Source: BOG-994 sp049514215 (lineage in GTDB: Bacteria; Pseudomonadota; Gammaproteobacteria; Burkholderiales; Burkholderiaceae_D). Taken from it: a stretch of 64,000 nt of DNA. The stretch is from contig JBEKVI010000005.1 of NCBI GenBank assembly GCA_049514215.1, positions 54,454 through 118,453 of the forward strand, written 5' to 3'. Each line of letters opens with the position of its first letter. The stretch's first letter is position 1. Under the pieces are notes generated by a model. That model made no database searches. It saw only the letters and a program-made list of their open reading frames with translations, and was not told the DNA's origin. The position numbers and the translations under genes are program-made. Of this stretch, positions 10,747 to 20,069 are shown in pieces.

Positions 10747-11522
10747 TGGCCGCGACGACGGAAGTTCTGCTTTCGGTCAAGGGCGTAAGCAAGCGTTTTG
10801 GTGGCTTGCAGGCGCTCTCCGACGTGGGTATCACCATCCGCCGCGGACAAATCTACGGCTTGATCGGACCCAACGGCGCGGGCAAGACGACCTTCTTTAA
10901 CGTCATCACCGGCCTGTATCAGCCCGACACGGGGACGTTTGAATTGAGTGGGAAGCCCTACTCGCCTTCGGCTCCGCACGAGGTCGCCAAAGCCGGGATT
11001 GCACGCACCTTCCAGAACATCCGCCTTTTTGGAGAGATGACTGCACTGGAGAACGTGATGGTCGGTCGACACGTGCGGACCCACGCCGGAGTCATCGGTG
11101 CGGTCTTGCGAACGCCCGGTGCCCGCCGAGAGGAAGCCGGGATTCGCCAGCGCGCCATGGAATTGCTGGAATACGTCGGCGTTGCGAAGTACGCGGACTT
11201 CCGCTCGCGTACCCTCTCCTACGGCGACCAGCGCCGCCTGGAAATCGCGCGGGCGCTCGCAACCGATCCCCACCTTTTGGCCCTGGACGAACCGGCCGCC
11301 GGTATGAATGCCACCGAGAAGCAGTCGCTGCGTGGTCTGCTCGAGAGCATCTCGCGCGACGGGCGCACCATTTTGCTCATCGAACACGATGTGAAACTCG
11401 TCATGGGCCTTTGCAACAGGGTCACGGTGCTCGACTACGGCAAGCCCATTGCAGAGGGGGAACCTGCCGACGTGCAGAAGAATCCCGCCGTCATCGAAGC
11501 CTATCTAGGCGGAGGCCATTGA
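10746..11522 (+). CDS. livG: branched-chain amino-acid ABC transporter ATPase LivG
   Basis: The product is a 258-aa cytoplasmic ATPase. The Walker A motif GPNGAGKTT is at residues 41-49. The signature is the LivG-typical SYGDQRRLEIARAL, Walker B is LALDEPAAGM, and a switch histidine lies in IEHDVKLVM. The ATG at 10746 overlaps the livM stop, and its own stop overlaps the livF start (TGATG), so translation of the operon is tightly coupled. Confidence 0.95.
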
Positions 11523-12250
11523 TGTCCGCGACACCACCGGAAGTCCTGCTCAAGATCAGCGGCTTGATGGTTTCCTACGGGGGGATCGAAGCCGTCAAAG
11601 GCATCGATTTCGAAATCCGCCAGGGAGAACTCGTGACTCTCATCGGCGCGAACGGGGCCGGTAAGACAACCACCCTTAAGGCCATCACCGGACTGCTTTC
11701 CTGGGCCGGGGGCGACATCACCTACATGGGCGCCAGCATCAAGGGTCGGCCCCCGTTCAAGCTCCTGCACGAGGGACTGGCGATGGTGCCGGAAGGGCGC
11801 GGAGTGTTCTCGCGGATGACCATCGTCGAGAATCTCCAGATGGGCGCATACGTTCGCAGCGACGAGGAGGGCATCGCCAGTGACATTGAAAAGATGTTTG
11901 GGATTTTTCCACGACTGAAGGAACGGGCTAATCAGTTGGCCGGCACGATGTCCGGTGGAGAGCAGCAGATGCTCGCCATGGCGCGTGCCCTGATGGGCAA
12001 ACCCAAACTATTGCTTCTCGATGAGCCTTCGATGGGTCTGTCGCCGATCATGGTCGACAAGATCTTCGAGGTCGTGCGCGATATCTCGGCGCAGGGAGTG
12101 ACCATTCTCCTCGTCGAACAGAATGCCAGACTTGCCCTGCAGGCCGCCGATCGTGGCTACGTCATGGAGTCGGGTCTGGTGACCATGTCGGGCGTGGCGA
12201 ACGACATGCTCGACGACCCCAAGGTGCGTGCCGCCTATCTTGGCGAGTAG
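11522..12250 (+). CDS. livF: branched-chain amino-acid ABC transporter ATPase LivF
   Basis: This is the second ATPase subunit, 242 aa. Walker A GANGAGKTT is at residues 42-50, the signature is MSGGEQQMLAMARALM, Walker B is LLLLDEPSMGL, and the H-loop position is Gln in VEQNARLAL, as usual for LivF. The KGRPPFKLLHEGLAMVPEGR segment is characteristic of the family. It ends the operon and converges on the PaiB-like gene with a 26-bp gap. Confidence 0.95.
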   Translation: MSATPPEVLLKISGLMVSYGGIEAVKGIDFEIRQGELVTLIGANGAGKTTTLKAITGLLSWAGGDITYMGASIKGRPPFKLLHEGLAMVPEGRGVFSRMTIVENLQMGAYVRSDEEGIASDIEKMFGIFPRLKERANQLAGTMSGGEQQMLAMARALMGKPKLLLLDEPSMGLSPIMVDKIFEVVRDISAQGVTILLVEQNARLALQAADRGYVMESGLVTMSGVANDMLDDPKVRAAYLGE

Positions 12251-12276
12251 GGGTTTACACGCGCGACGGTGCAACG

Positions 12277-12906
12277 CTAGGACGGCACCTTCCAGTAACC
12301 TAGCCTTTGCATCCACTTTGCGAGTTCGCGGTGATTCTCATCACCTTGCGCGAATTCCTCTGGAAGTTCGGCGCGGTCATCGGCCAGACGGTGCTGGTTC
12401 AGCTTAAATTTACCTTCGAGGGTCTCGACCTGAATTTCTAGACCCACGATGGCCCCCAGGAGGCTGTCGCGAAGCTGGGGCTCGAAACTCGCGAAGTGGG
12501 GCGCAAAGGTCGGCTCCTGCACACCGATCAGACGGCCCAGGATGGCTTCCTTCTCGCTTGCCGACTCCAATATGCGTACGCGTCCGCGTGCGTGGACGGC
12601 GACATAATTCCACGTGGGTACGCGCCGATTGGAACGAAAGTTCGTCGGCGAAATGTAGGCATGCGGCCCCTGAAAAATGACAAGGGCGCGCGGGTCGGAG
12701 GCCAATGCGCGCCATTGGGGATTTGCGTGCGCGACATGAGCGTCGATGACGAAACTGCCGTCGTCTTGGCGCCGCGGAAGAACCGGCAGGTGGGTTGCGA
12801 ACGGATACCCGTCGATCTGGTTGACGAGCGTGGCGAAATCGTAGGTTCGCATCACCTCCAAAAGGAGTTCGGGATCGGTCGATTCAAAATGCTTGGGCAG
12901 ATACAC
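12277..12906 (-). CDS. PaiB-family FMN-binding-like protein
   Basis: The product (209 aa) matches the PaiB family, related to pyridoxamine-phosphate-oxidase-fold flavin-binding proteins and described in Bacillus as a negative regulator of sporulation and protease genes. Visible landmarks are MYLPKHFESTDPELLLEVM, THLPVL, ALVIFQGPHAYISPTNF and VPTWNYVAVHARGRV. The start codon is GTG at 12906 with a strong AAGGAGGGG site upstream. Only 14 bp separate it from the ferredoxin-reductase gene on the same strand, so the two are probably co-transcribed. Its role here is unknown. Confidence 0.85.
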   Translation of the reverse strand: MYLPKHFESTDPELLLEVMRTYDFATLVNQIDGYPFATHLPVLPRRQDDGSFVIDAHVAHANPQWRALASDPRALVIFQGPHAYISPTNFRSNRRVPTWNYVAVHARGRVRILESASEKEAILGRLIGVQEPTFAPHFASFEPQLRDSLLGAIVGLEIQVETLEGKFKLNQHRLADDRAELPEEFAQGDENHRELAKWMQRLGYWKVPS

Positions 12907-12920
12907 GTCCCCTCCTTCCG

Positions 12921-13976
12921 CTAGCCGGCGACGGTCGGCTGTCGTGCCAGATCCGCCTCGGTGGTGAACGCGTCGGCGAAGAACTCCTCCAACGGCAATC
13001 CTCTGAGTCCCACGAAATCACGGCGCGCGGATTCGACGACGATGGGCGCGCCGCAGGCATAAACCTGATGCCCGGAGAGATCCGGATAGTCCTCCAGCAC
13101 CGCGTGATGCACAAAGCCCGTGCGCCCCACCCAGGCGTCGCCTTGGACGGCGTCCGAGACTACGGGAATGAAGTGAAAGCCGGGCCAAATCGTCTCCCAG
13201 CTCTGGGCCAGTTCATGCAGGTACAAGTCGCCCGGGCGCCGTCCTCCCCAGTAGAGGACGGCGGGCCGATCGACCGACTTCGCGATGCAGGCTTCGATCA
13301 TCGACTTGATCGGTGCAAATCCGGTTCCACTGGCCAGAAACACGATGGGCTTGGCGCTGTCTTCGCGCAGCGTGAAGGTCCCAAACGGACCTTCGAAGCG
13401 AAGGATATCGCGCACCTTCATGGCAGTCGTTCCGGCCGCGAACACATGGTCGGTGAAAAGACCTCCGGGCGTATGACGCACATGCAATTCGATCTGGTCG
13501 GCAAGATGCGGTGCACCCGCCATCGAATAACTGCGTCTTTTTCCGTCTTTGAGGATGAACTCGACATACTGGCCGGCAAGATACTGGAAGCGTTCGGTAG
13601 CCGGCAGTTGCAGACGCAGGACCACGACATCCGACGCGAGGCGCTCCATGGCGGCCACGCGGCAGGGCAGCTTCTTGATGGGAATGTCGCCCACCCCCTG
13701 TACTTCGCGCACCTCGATTTCGAGATTGCTGCTCGGATGGGCGGAACAAAACAAGGCAAACCCGCGCGCCGCTTCCTCCGCGGAGAGCGCCTGGACCTGG
13801 TGGGCGTCATGGACGACGGTTCCCGACAGAACCTTGCCCTTGCAACTGCCACAGGCTCCGTTCCTGCAACCGTAGGGCAGGCCGATACCCAAGCGCAGCG
13901 CGGCCGCAAGCACCGTCTCGTGCGGTTCGACTTCAAAGACGCGTCCACTTGGAAGGATGGTGACTGAAAATGTCAT
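12921..13976 (-). CDS. 2Fe-2S ferredoxin / FAD / NAD(P) reductase of the CDP-6-deoxy-glucoseen reductase type
   Basis: The product is a 351-aa electron-transfer protein. Residues 1-90 are a plant-type ferredoxin with C37, C42, C45 and C77. The FAD domain follows, with RRSYSMAGAPH, and then the NAD(P)-binding domain with VFLASGTGFAPIKSMIE and a C-terminal YACGAPIVVESAR. Burkholderiales genomes often annotate such proteins as CDP-6-deoxy-delta-3,4-glucoseen reductase, but no dideoxysugar genes are nearby, so a general reductase role is more likely. I chose the ATG at 13976 because the ferredoxin domain begins there; an upstream in-frame start at 14018 would run into the divergent gene. Confidence 0.85.
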   Translation of the reverse strand: MTFSVTILPSGRVFEVEPHETVLAAALRLGIGLPYGCRNGACGSCKGKVLSGTVVHDAHQVQALSAEEAARGFALFCSAHPSSNLEIEVREVQGVGDIPIKKLPCRVAAMERLASDVVVLRLQLPATERFQYLAGQYVEFILKDGKRRSYSMAGAPHLADQIELHVRHTPGGLFTDHVFAAGTTAMKVRDILRFEGPFGTFTLREDSAKPIVFLASGTGFAPIKSMIEACIAKSVDRPAVLYWGGRRPGDLYLHELAQSWETIWPGFHFIPVVSDAVQGDAWVGRTGFVHHAVLEDYPDLSGHQVYACGAPIVVESARRDFVGLRGLPLEEFFADAFTTEADLARQPTVAG

Positions 13977-13985
13977 ACTCAAAGC

Positions 13986-14933
13986 ATGCTCGAAAAGTCG
14001 AAAACAAACGGGGGGCAAAACGCAGCCAAGCCCGACCGACCCCGCATTCTAATCGTTGGCTGTGGAGACGTGGGTCTTAGGGTCGCAGGCTTGCTCAATG
14101 AACGCTACACCGTGTTCGGAATGGTACGGCGACCGGAACACGGGGAGGCCTTGCGCGCTTTCGGTGTCACCCCGATCGTGGCCGACCTCGACGTCCCCGA
14201 GAGCCTCTGGCGCATTGGACGGCTTGCGCGCGATATCCTCCATTTGGCGCCGCCCCCGGCTCAAGGACAGGAAGATACTCGCACACGCCATCTGGTCGCG
14301 GCTTTGGGCCGAGCGCGCTCTCTCGTGTACGTCAGCACGAGCGGCGTCTATGGCGACTGCCAAGGAGCGATCATCGACGAGACTCGCCCGCCGAACCCCC
14401 AAAGCGAGCGCGCTCATCGTCGCCTCGACGCGGAGCGTACGTTGCGCGCCTGGGGGCTTCGAACCCGCACGCGCGTCGCGATTCTTCGCGTGCCGGGCAT
14501 CTACGCGAGCGACCGTCTGCCCCGCGTGCGGCTTGCAGCTCGGGATCCCGCGCTGCGCCGCGAAGAGGATGTCTACACCAACCACATTCATGCCGACGAT
14601 CTCGCGCTGATTGTGCGCGCCGCCCTGTGGCGCGCGGCACCGCAGCGGATCTACCATGCCTGCGACGACAGCTCGCTCCTCATGGCCGACTATCTCGATC
14701 TCGTGGCTGAGCGACTGGGTTACGCGAGGCCACCGCGTATCGAGCGCAGCGCCTTGGAGGCGGGCTTGTCCGCACTCCAGTATTCCTTTTTGCGCGAGTC
14801 GCGCCGTCTCCACAATGGGCGCCTTAAGGCCGAGCTTTCCGTTGTTTTGCGCTATCCGAGAGTCGAAGATGGCCTGGCTGCCGTCCGGGACGGCGCGGTA
14901 ATGGCCAGCGAGCCCTTGCCCAGGCAGGCCTAG
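13986..14933 (+). CDS. NAD-dependent epimerase/dehydratase-family (SDR) protein
   Basis: The product (315 aa) has an N-terminal Rossmann motif, VGCGDVGLRV at residues 24-33, then VYVSTSGVYGDCQG and RVPGIYASDRLP, which are typical of extended/atypical SDR proteins like YeeZ. The substrate is unknown. It starts only 9 bp from the divergent ferredoxin-reductase start, so either the true start is further in or the promoters lie within the opposite coding sequences. Its stop overlaps that of hpnG on the other strand. It may be unrelated to hopanoids, although it abuts the locus. Confidence 0.8.
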   Translation: MLEKSKTNGGQNAAKPDRPRILIVGCGDVGLRVAGLLNERYTVFGMVRRPEHGEALRAFGVTPIVADLDVPESLWRIGRLARDILHLAPPPAQGQEDTRTRHLVAALGRARSLVYVSTSGVYGDCQGAIIDETRPPNPQSERAHRRLDAERTLRAWGLRTRTRVAILRVPGIYASDRLPRVRLAARDPALRREEDVYTNHIHADDLALIVRAALWRAAPQRIYHACDDSSLLMADYLDLVAERLGYARPPRIERSALEAGLSALQYSFLRESRRLHNGRLKAELSVVLRYPRVEDGLAAVRDGAVMASEPLPRQA

Positions 14934-15649
14934 CGGATCGCCACGGAAGCAAAGGCGAATCCCGTCCCAAGACGATCGACTCCGGTGGACATTGCCTGTC
15001 TTGCTCGCCTGGCATCCTGGGCCAGGAGCCAGAGCGCGCCCAGTTGACCCGGATGCCGCAGCAGTTCTCCCAGCAATGGCAGCAGCGCCACACCACCGTC
15101 CTCCTGCATGGCCGCAACCGCACTACTAGGAAGGCTGCGCAGGGCCGGATCGATCACGACGCGGCAAGCGATAAAAGGAACTCCATGGAGCCGTGCCCAG
15201 CGCGCCGCGCGGTGCGATTCCATGTCGACGGCCACGGCGCCGGTTTGCGAACGCAGCTGGGCTTTCTCTGAGCGCGTGCACAGCGGGGCGTCGACCCCGG
15301 CGAGAATGCCGCGCACCGCATGACCGAGCCCCGTGGCGACGCGCTCGGACCAGACCGGGTCGCATTCGTAGTTGGCCGTGGTCGTGACGATCTGCTGTGC
15401 GACGACCCAGGTTCCAGGCAGCAGCGCAGGATCCAGACCGCCCGCCGTCCCGAAGCTTACGAGCCCGCGGCAGCCACGCGTCAAAAGCCCGTCCAGGCGC
15501 GCCTCGAAGGCTTGGCCGTTGAGTCCCGTAACGGGGTGGATCCCGATGCGCTCCAACTGTCTCGCCTCGAAGGCCATGCCGCAGATGGCCGCGATGGGCG
15601 CGAGATCAGGTGCCCCGTGTGATGGGGGCACGCCGGCGGCCTGAATCAC
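14930..15649 (-). CDS. hpnG: hopanoid-associated nucleoside phosphorylase HpnG
   Basis: The product (239 aa) belongs to the PNP/UDP phosphorylase family. In hopanoid makers HpnG removes adenine from adenosylhopane to give the ribosyl/phosphoribosyl hopane that leads to bacteriohopanetetrol. Visible landmarks are ICGMAFEARQL, GLVSFGTAGGLDPALLPGTW and VAVDMESHRAARWA, with the DMES nucleoside-binding motif. I place the start at a GTG (15649) that overlaps the shc stop in GTGA, since the open frame upstream merely shadows shc. It is translationally coupled to shc. Confidence 0.88.
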   Translation of the reverse strand: MIQAAGVPPSHGAPDLAPIAAICGMAFEARQLERIGIHPVTGLNGQAFEARLDGLLTRGCRGLVSFGTAGGLDPALLPGTWVVAQQIVTTTANYECDPVWSERVATGLGHAVRGILAGVDAPLCTRSEKAQLRSQTGAVAVDMESHRAARWARLHGVPFIACRVVIDPALRSLPSSAVAAMQEDGGVALLPLLGELLRHPGQLGALWLLAQDARRARQAMSTGVDRLGTGFAFASVAIR

Positions 15650-17649
15650 ATTCCAAAGCCCACCACGCGCTGCCCGCTGCGCCGCAGATTGCGAAAGCGC
15701 GCTAAGGCCCACAGCGGAAAGTACTTCGAGTACCCGTGGTAGCGCAAATAGAAGACTCCCGGGAAACCGGTCGCCGTGAAATAGGGCTCGTTCCAGAGGC
15801 CGTCGGCCCCCTGACGCTCGAGAAGATAGGCCACGCCCTTGGCGACCGAGGGATGATCCACGAGGCCCGCGGCCATGAGGCCCAAGAGCGCCCATGATGT
15901 CTGGGAGGCGGTGCTGGGGGCAGGCTCGTAGCCTTGGTAGTCGAGCCGATAGCTGCGGCCATCCTCGCCCCATCCTCCATCGGGGTTTTGGATACTGATG
16001 AGCCACAGCGCCGCCGACTCCACCTCAGGAGCCTGGTGCCCGACCTCGGCCGCATTGAGCGCGCACAGCGCAGTCCAGGTCCCGTAGATGTAATTCATGC
16101 CCCAGCGACCGTACCAACTGCCGTCTTCTTCCTGTTCGCGCAGCAAAAACGCCAACGCCCGCGCGGCCGATCCGCTGCTTTGCGGTGTGCCCCCAAGCTG
16201 CGAGAGCATCGACAGGCATCGGGCCGAGGCGTCGGCCGTTGGGGGATCCAGCAGGGCGCCATGATCGGCGAAAGGAATATTGTTCAGCGAGGCATGCGTG
16301 TTCTCGGGCTCGAACGCCCCCCAGCCGCCATCGCTGCTTTGCATTCCAATCACCCACTCGATGGCCCTTTGCAGGCCCTCGTGGTAGCGATCTTCGCCCA
16401 AAAGGCGTGCGGCGCGATCCATGGCCATCGAAACCACCGCCGTGTCGTCCACATCGGGGTAGTGCGGATTGGCGTACTGGAAGGCCCACCCTCCCGGTCG
16501 CAGCTTGCGGCGTCGGACCGCCCAATCCCCACGGACATCGAGAATTTGCAGCGGCTGCAGCCATTCCAGGCCGCGAAGAGCCGCATCGAACGCCTCGGGA
16601 TCGCCCGTCTCCATCAAGGCATGCGCCATGAGCGAAGTGTCCCAGACCGGTGAGAGGCATGGCTGACAATAGGCTTCGTCATCGCGGATCAGAAGGAGCT
16701 GGTCGATGGCCGCGCGCGCCCGAGCGACATCCGGCCGGCCACGCGGCACGCCCAAGGCATCGAACATTTCCACTGCGTTGACCATGGCCGGAAAGATTGC
16801 CCCAAGACCGTCTTCGCCGTTTAAGCGTTCGGTCACGAAGGTCACCGCCCGCTGGATGGCGATGCGCCGAATGAGGCGTGGAATGAGCGGCTCGCACACG
16901 CGCAGCACCGAATCGGCCGAGCGGAAAAAGATGAACCAGAGCCAGCTTTGATGCGGCGCCTTGGCCAGGAGCCCGCTTTCTTCCTTGGGTGAGACGAACA
17001 GTTCATCGATCCCCACGCCCTTGGGATTGCGGGCCCGCGGCCTTAGGGCGCTTAGAACGAGCAAAGGCACCACAACGGTGCGCGCCCAGTAGGATACTTT
17101 GGACAAATGAAAGGGAAACCAGACCGGCAAAAGCATGATCTCAACCGGCATGACCGGGACTGCTCTCCACGGCAAAACGCCATAGAGCGCAAGCAGGATG
17201 CGCGTGAACACGTTAACGCGAACCGCTCCCCCCTGCCCCAAAATGGCGCTCCGAGCGCGCTGCATATGTTCCGATTCTGGTGCGTCGCCAATCATCTTCA
17301 AGGCGAAGTAGGCTTTGACGCTAGCGCTCACATTCATCGTGCCCCCGGTATACAGGGGCCAGCCGCCCTCGGCGGTTTGGATGCGACGCAGATAGCGCCC
17401 TATCTTGGCCTCGAGTGCGCGGTTGGGCGTCTCCCCGAGATAGTGCGTCATGAGCACGTATTCGGAGGGGATGGTCGCGTCAGCCTCGAGCTCGAAAACC
17501 CAGTGCCCGTCGGCGTGTTGCTTGGCCAACAGGGCAGCTAAGGCTCGATCGATACTGCGCTCTACCGGCTCAAGTTTCCGATCGGGGCGCGCGTGCAGGG
17601 CTGCCAGCGCCCTTTCTAGGAGCAGATTCGTCGGTGCTATGTCGTTCAT
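15646..17649 (-). CDS. shc: squalene-hopene cyclase
   Basis: The product (667 aa) cyclises squalene to hopene/hopanol at the inner membrane, the committing step of hopanoid synthesis. The catalytic acid motif is DVDD at residues 399-402. Several QW repeats are present, including QTAEGGW near 91, QSSDGGWGAFEPEN, QEEDGSWYGRWG, QNPDGGWGEDG and QGADGLWNEPY near the end, plus GFPGVFYLRYHGYSKYFPLW. The length is normal for bacterial enzymes. The gene heads a probable shc-hpnG unit. A 214-bp gap separates it from the ferritin-like gene upstream on the same strand. Confidence 0.97.
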   Translation of the reverse strand: MNDIAPTNLLLERALAALHARPDRKLEPVERSIDRALAALLAKQHADGHWVFELEADATIPSEYVLMTHYLGETPNRALEAKIGRYLRRIQTAEGGWPLYTGGTMNVSASVKAYFALKMIGDAPESEHMQRARSAILGQGGAVRVNVFTRILLALYGVLPWRAVPVMPVEIMLLPVWFPFHLSKVSYWARTVVVPLLVLSALRPRARNPKGVGIDELFVSPKEESGLLAKAPHQSWLWFIFFRSADSVLRVCEPLIPRLIRRIAIQRAVTFVTERLNGEDGLGAIFPAMVNAVEMFDALGVPRGRPDVARARAAIDQLLLIRDDEAYCQPCLSPVWDTSLMAHALMETGDPEAFDAALRGLEWLQPLQILDVRGDWAVRRRKLRPGGWAFQYANPHYPDVDDTAVVSMAMDRAARLLGEDRYHEGLQRAIEWVIGMQSSDGGWGAFEPENTHASLNNIPFADHGALLDPPTADASARCLSMLSQLGGTPQSSGSAARALAFLLREQEEDGSWYGRWGMNYIYGTWTALCALNAAEVGHQAPEVESAALWLISIQNPDGGWGEDGRSYRLDYQGYEPAPSTASQTSWALLGLMAAGLVDHPSVAKGVAYLLERQGADGLWNEPYFTATGFPGVFYLRYHGYSKYFPLWALARFRNLRRSGQRVVGFGM

Positions 17650-17863
17650 CAGATCTTTTTTTCCTACCCTACTGTTCTGCTGCGGGGCGATCCAGGATTC
17701 CTGACGTCCTAGGGTGCCATTGTGCCATCAGAGCCTGGAGCGCGGACCCGGCCATCGGATCGGCTCAAGCCCATCGTCAACCCGGTCTGACCACGACGCT
17801 GCAGGATTCGGTCCACCTTCGAGCCTCCGTTCCTGCCGGGGACGGCGCGGCGCCAGCGCTCCT

Positions 17864-18763
17864 TTAGTGCAAGAACCGTCGCACCCAGCGCGCCATGCGC
17901 GGCACAAGGGTCGGGCGCAGCAATCTTGGGTCGTAACCGGCCATGCGTCGATCATTCTCGGTCAAGCACAAATCAATCATCTGGGCAGGCGAGAGTTCCA
18001 CTCCCACGGCCGCCGATCCGGTCACCGTGAAGTTCGCGTCGTTGGCCGATCCCTCGGCGTCGATGCCCCTGGCGATCCCCACGCGCTCCCAGATCAAAAA
18101 TGCCCAGACCGCGATCTCCTTGACCAGGAGAATCGCCCGGCGCCACCAGGGCAGCGTGCGGCGATACCAAGCCGCCCAGTTCACAAAAAAGAGGATGTGG
18201 CGCGCCTCCTCCTGGATCACGGGCTCGAATGTCTCGATCAGCTCCTCGGGGAAGTATCCCGAGCGGCGCGCCACTTCAAACAGGCCGAACGCAAAAAAGC
18301 TGTCGATGCATTCGCTATATCCTGTCACCAGCCAGCCCCATTCCGGGTCGCGCGGGGCCGCGTAGCGCGGCTCGGGCGCCAGGCGGATCCCATAGGCTTC
18401 AACCAGTTTGGAGAGCACGGTCTTGTGGCGCGCTTCCTCGGCCCCGTCCAAGTCCAATGCCGAGCGCAGCAGCGGGTCTTCGACGGTCCGGGCAAAGCTC
18501 TCCACGCGGATGGAAGCCCGGCCTTCGGTCTGCACTGCGATATCCCAGATGGGAAGCGAAGTGACGCGATGCAAGGCGTCGGGCGCAAGATTAGGCCACT
18601 GGAGCACCGCGGGCCGGTAGGGATTATGCGTCTCAAGCAGCATCTTGCAGAACATCCGACAGTGCTGCGGGGAGCCGATGCGCAGCGGACCCGGCTGGGG
18701 ATCCCGCCAGTTGCGCATCGCGTAATCTGCATTGGTGACTGCTGCCGCCTCGGTCATCCTCAA
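17864..18763 (-). CDS. ferritin-like diiron protein within the hopanoid locus
   Basis: The product (299 aa) has a diiron four-helix-bundle ligand pattern: E80, E110-A-R-H113, E151 and E186-A-R-H189, that is E, ExxH, E, ExxH. This is the spacing used by ferritin-like oxidases and oxygenases. A hydrophobic helix at about 207-229, flanked by Arg, suggests membrane association. The gene sits between shc and the divergent hpnB. I recall similar ferritin-like genes beside hopanoid genes in other proteobacteria, but I know no assigned function. It could be an oxygenase or desaturase acting on hopanoids, or a redox-protective protein. Confidence 0.8.
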   Translation of the reverse strand: MRMTEAAAVTNADYAMRNWRDPQPGPLRIGSPQHCRMFCKMLLETHNPYRPAVLQWPNLAPDALHRVTSLPIWDIAVQTEGRASIRVESFARTVEDPLLRSALDLDGAEEARHKTVLSKLVEAYGIRLAPEPRYAAPRDPEWGWLVTGYSECIDSFFAFGLFEVARRSGYFPEELIETFEPVIQEEARHILFFVNWAAWYRRTLPWWRRAILLVKEIAVWAFLIWERVGIARGIDAEGSANDANFTVTGSAAVGVELSPAQMIDLCLTENDRRMAGYDPRLLRPTLVPRMARWVRRFLH

Positions 18764-18888
18764 TGATTTCCAGATTGTGAACTGTCTGGTGACAATTCTA
18801 ACTTAGTTGGACAAATCGCATCTTTCCACGGGCCAAAACGCCTTGGCGGATAATCGCGCCTTGTCTTTGACGAGCATGCGTAGGGACC

Positions 18889-20034
18889 ATGGATTTGATG
18901 TTCGGGTTGGGAGTGCTGTCTTTGGTCATCTGGATCGTGCTCATCTTTGCGCACGGAGACTTCTGGCGCGTCCGGCTTCCAGCAGCGTCTCCCCTGCCCG
19001 CCCACTGGCCCTCCGTGGTGGCGGTCATTCCCGCACGCAATGAGGCCGATGTTCTCGAGGAGGCTTTGGGTTCGGTCCTCGGTCAGAACTATCCCGGCGA
19101 ATTGGTCGCGTTCTTGGTCGACGATCACAGTACCGACGAAACGGCCCAGATCGCGCAAGCGATGGCGAAGCGTTCCGGCAAAGGCGGCTTGCACGTGATT
19201 GCGGCGCGGGATCTTCCTTCGGGTTGGACCGGCAAGGTATGGGCACAGGCCGAAGGCGTTGCGGCTGCGGCGACACAAGCCCCGGGCGCTGCTTACATCT
19301 GGTTTACCGATGCCGACATCCGTCACGGTCCGGATGCGCTAGAGGCCCTGGTTGCGCGCGCCATCGATCAAGACTACGTGCTGACTTCGCTCATGGTGCG
19401 CTTGAATTGCGCATCCTTCGCCGAGAAGGCTCTGATTCCTGCCTTCGTGCTCTTTTTTGCCATGCTCTATCCCTTTGCCTGGGTCAACAAACCCAGGGCG
19501 CGTACGGCCGCGGCCGCCGGCGGCTGCATGCTCGTATCGCGCAACGCGCTCGCCCGAGTCGGCGGCATGGCCGCCATAGCCGACGCGGTTATCGACGACT
19601 GTGCGCTGGCCCGCGTCTTAAAGCGCGTGGGCACGATCCGTCTGGATCTGGCGGACTCGAGCGTCTCGTTGCGCCAGTATCCGCGCTGGCAAAGCATCGG
19701 AAACATGATCTCGCGCAGTGCCTACACGCAACTGCACTACTCTTTCTGGCTTCTTCTTGCGACCTGTCTGGGCCTGGGTGTGACGTTTGGCGTGCCGCCG
19801 CTTCTGTCCCTGACGGGCGCCTCGGGCGCCGGGCCTGCCCTCGCGGCTTGGGGCCTCATGTGCCTGAGCTATGTTCCCCTATTGCGCTACTACGACCGCA
19901 GCATCGCGTGGGCTCCGCTCTTGCCGCTGGTGGCGTTGTTCTACGTTCTTGCCACGCTCGAGTCGGCGCGTCGCTACTGGCTTGGACAGGGTGCACAGTG
20001 GAAAGGACGCAGTCAGGCCCCGCTGCGCGACTAG
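18889..20034 (+). CDS. hpnB: hopanoid-associated glycosyltransferase HpnB
   Basis: The product is a 381-aa family 2 glycosyltransferase. An N-terminal membrane helix (about 1-20) is followed by the GT2 core: VVAVIPARNEADVLEEAL, FLVDDHSTDET, a WFTDADIRHGPDAL metal-binding DxD-type motif and GGCMLVSRNAL. Two or three C-terminal membrane segments follow. The length and layout match HpnB, whose precise sugar and acceptor remain unclear. It is divergent from the ferritin-like gene across 125 bp and converges on hpnA. Confidence 0.88.
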   Translation: MDLMFGLGVLSLVIWIVLIFAHGDFWRVRLPAASPLPAHWPSVVAVIPARNEADVLEEALGSVLGQNYPGELVAFLVDDHSTDETAQIAQAMAKRSGKGGLHVIAARDLPSGWTGKVWAQAEGVAAAATQAPGAAYIWFTDADIRHGPDALEALVARAIDQDYVLTSLMVRLNCASFAEKALIPAFVLFFAMLYPFAWVNKPRARTAAAAGGCMLVSRNALARVGGMAAIADAVIDDCALARVLKRVGTIRLDLADSSVSLRQYPRWQSIGNMISRSAYTQLHYSFWLLLATCLGLGVTFGVPPLLSLTGASGAGPALAAWGLMCLSYVPLLRYYDRSIAWAPLLPLVALFYVLATLESARRYWLGQGAQWKGRSQAPLRD

Positions 20035-20069
20035 GGGATGCGGGCGCACGGTGGCACCTCCGGGGTCGG

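Noticed and set aside
12921..13976. Assigning a true dideoxysugar pathway role to the ferredoxin reductase
   Set aside because: No CDP-sugar or dideoxysugar genes occur nearby. The name is only a family label.
15650..16006. Extending hpnG 119 codons upstream
   Set aside because: The extension lies entirely within shc in another frame, and the phosphorylase fold begins at the GTG at 15649.
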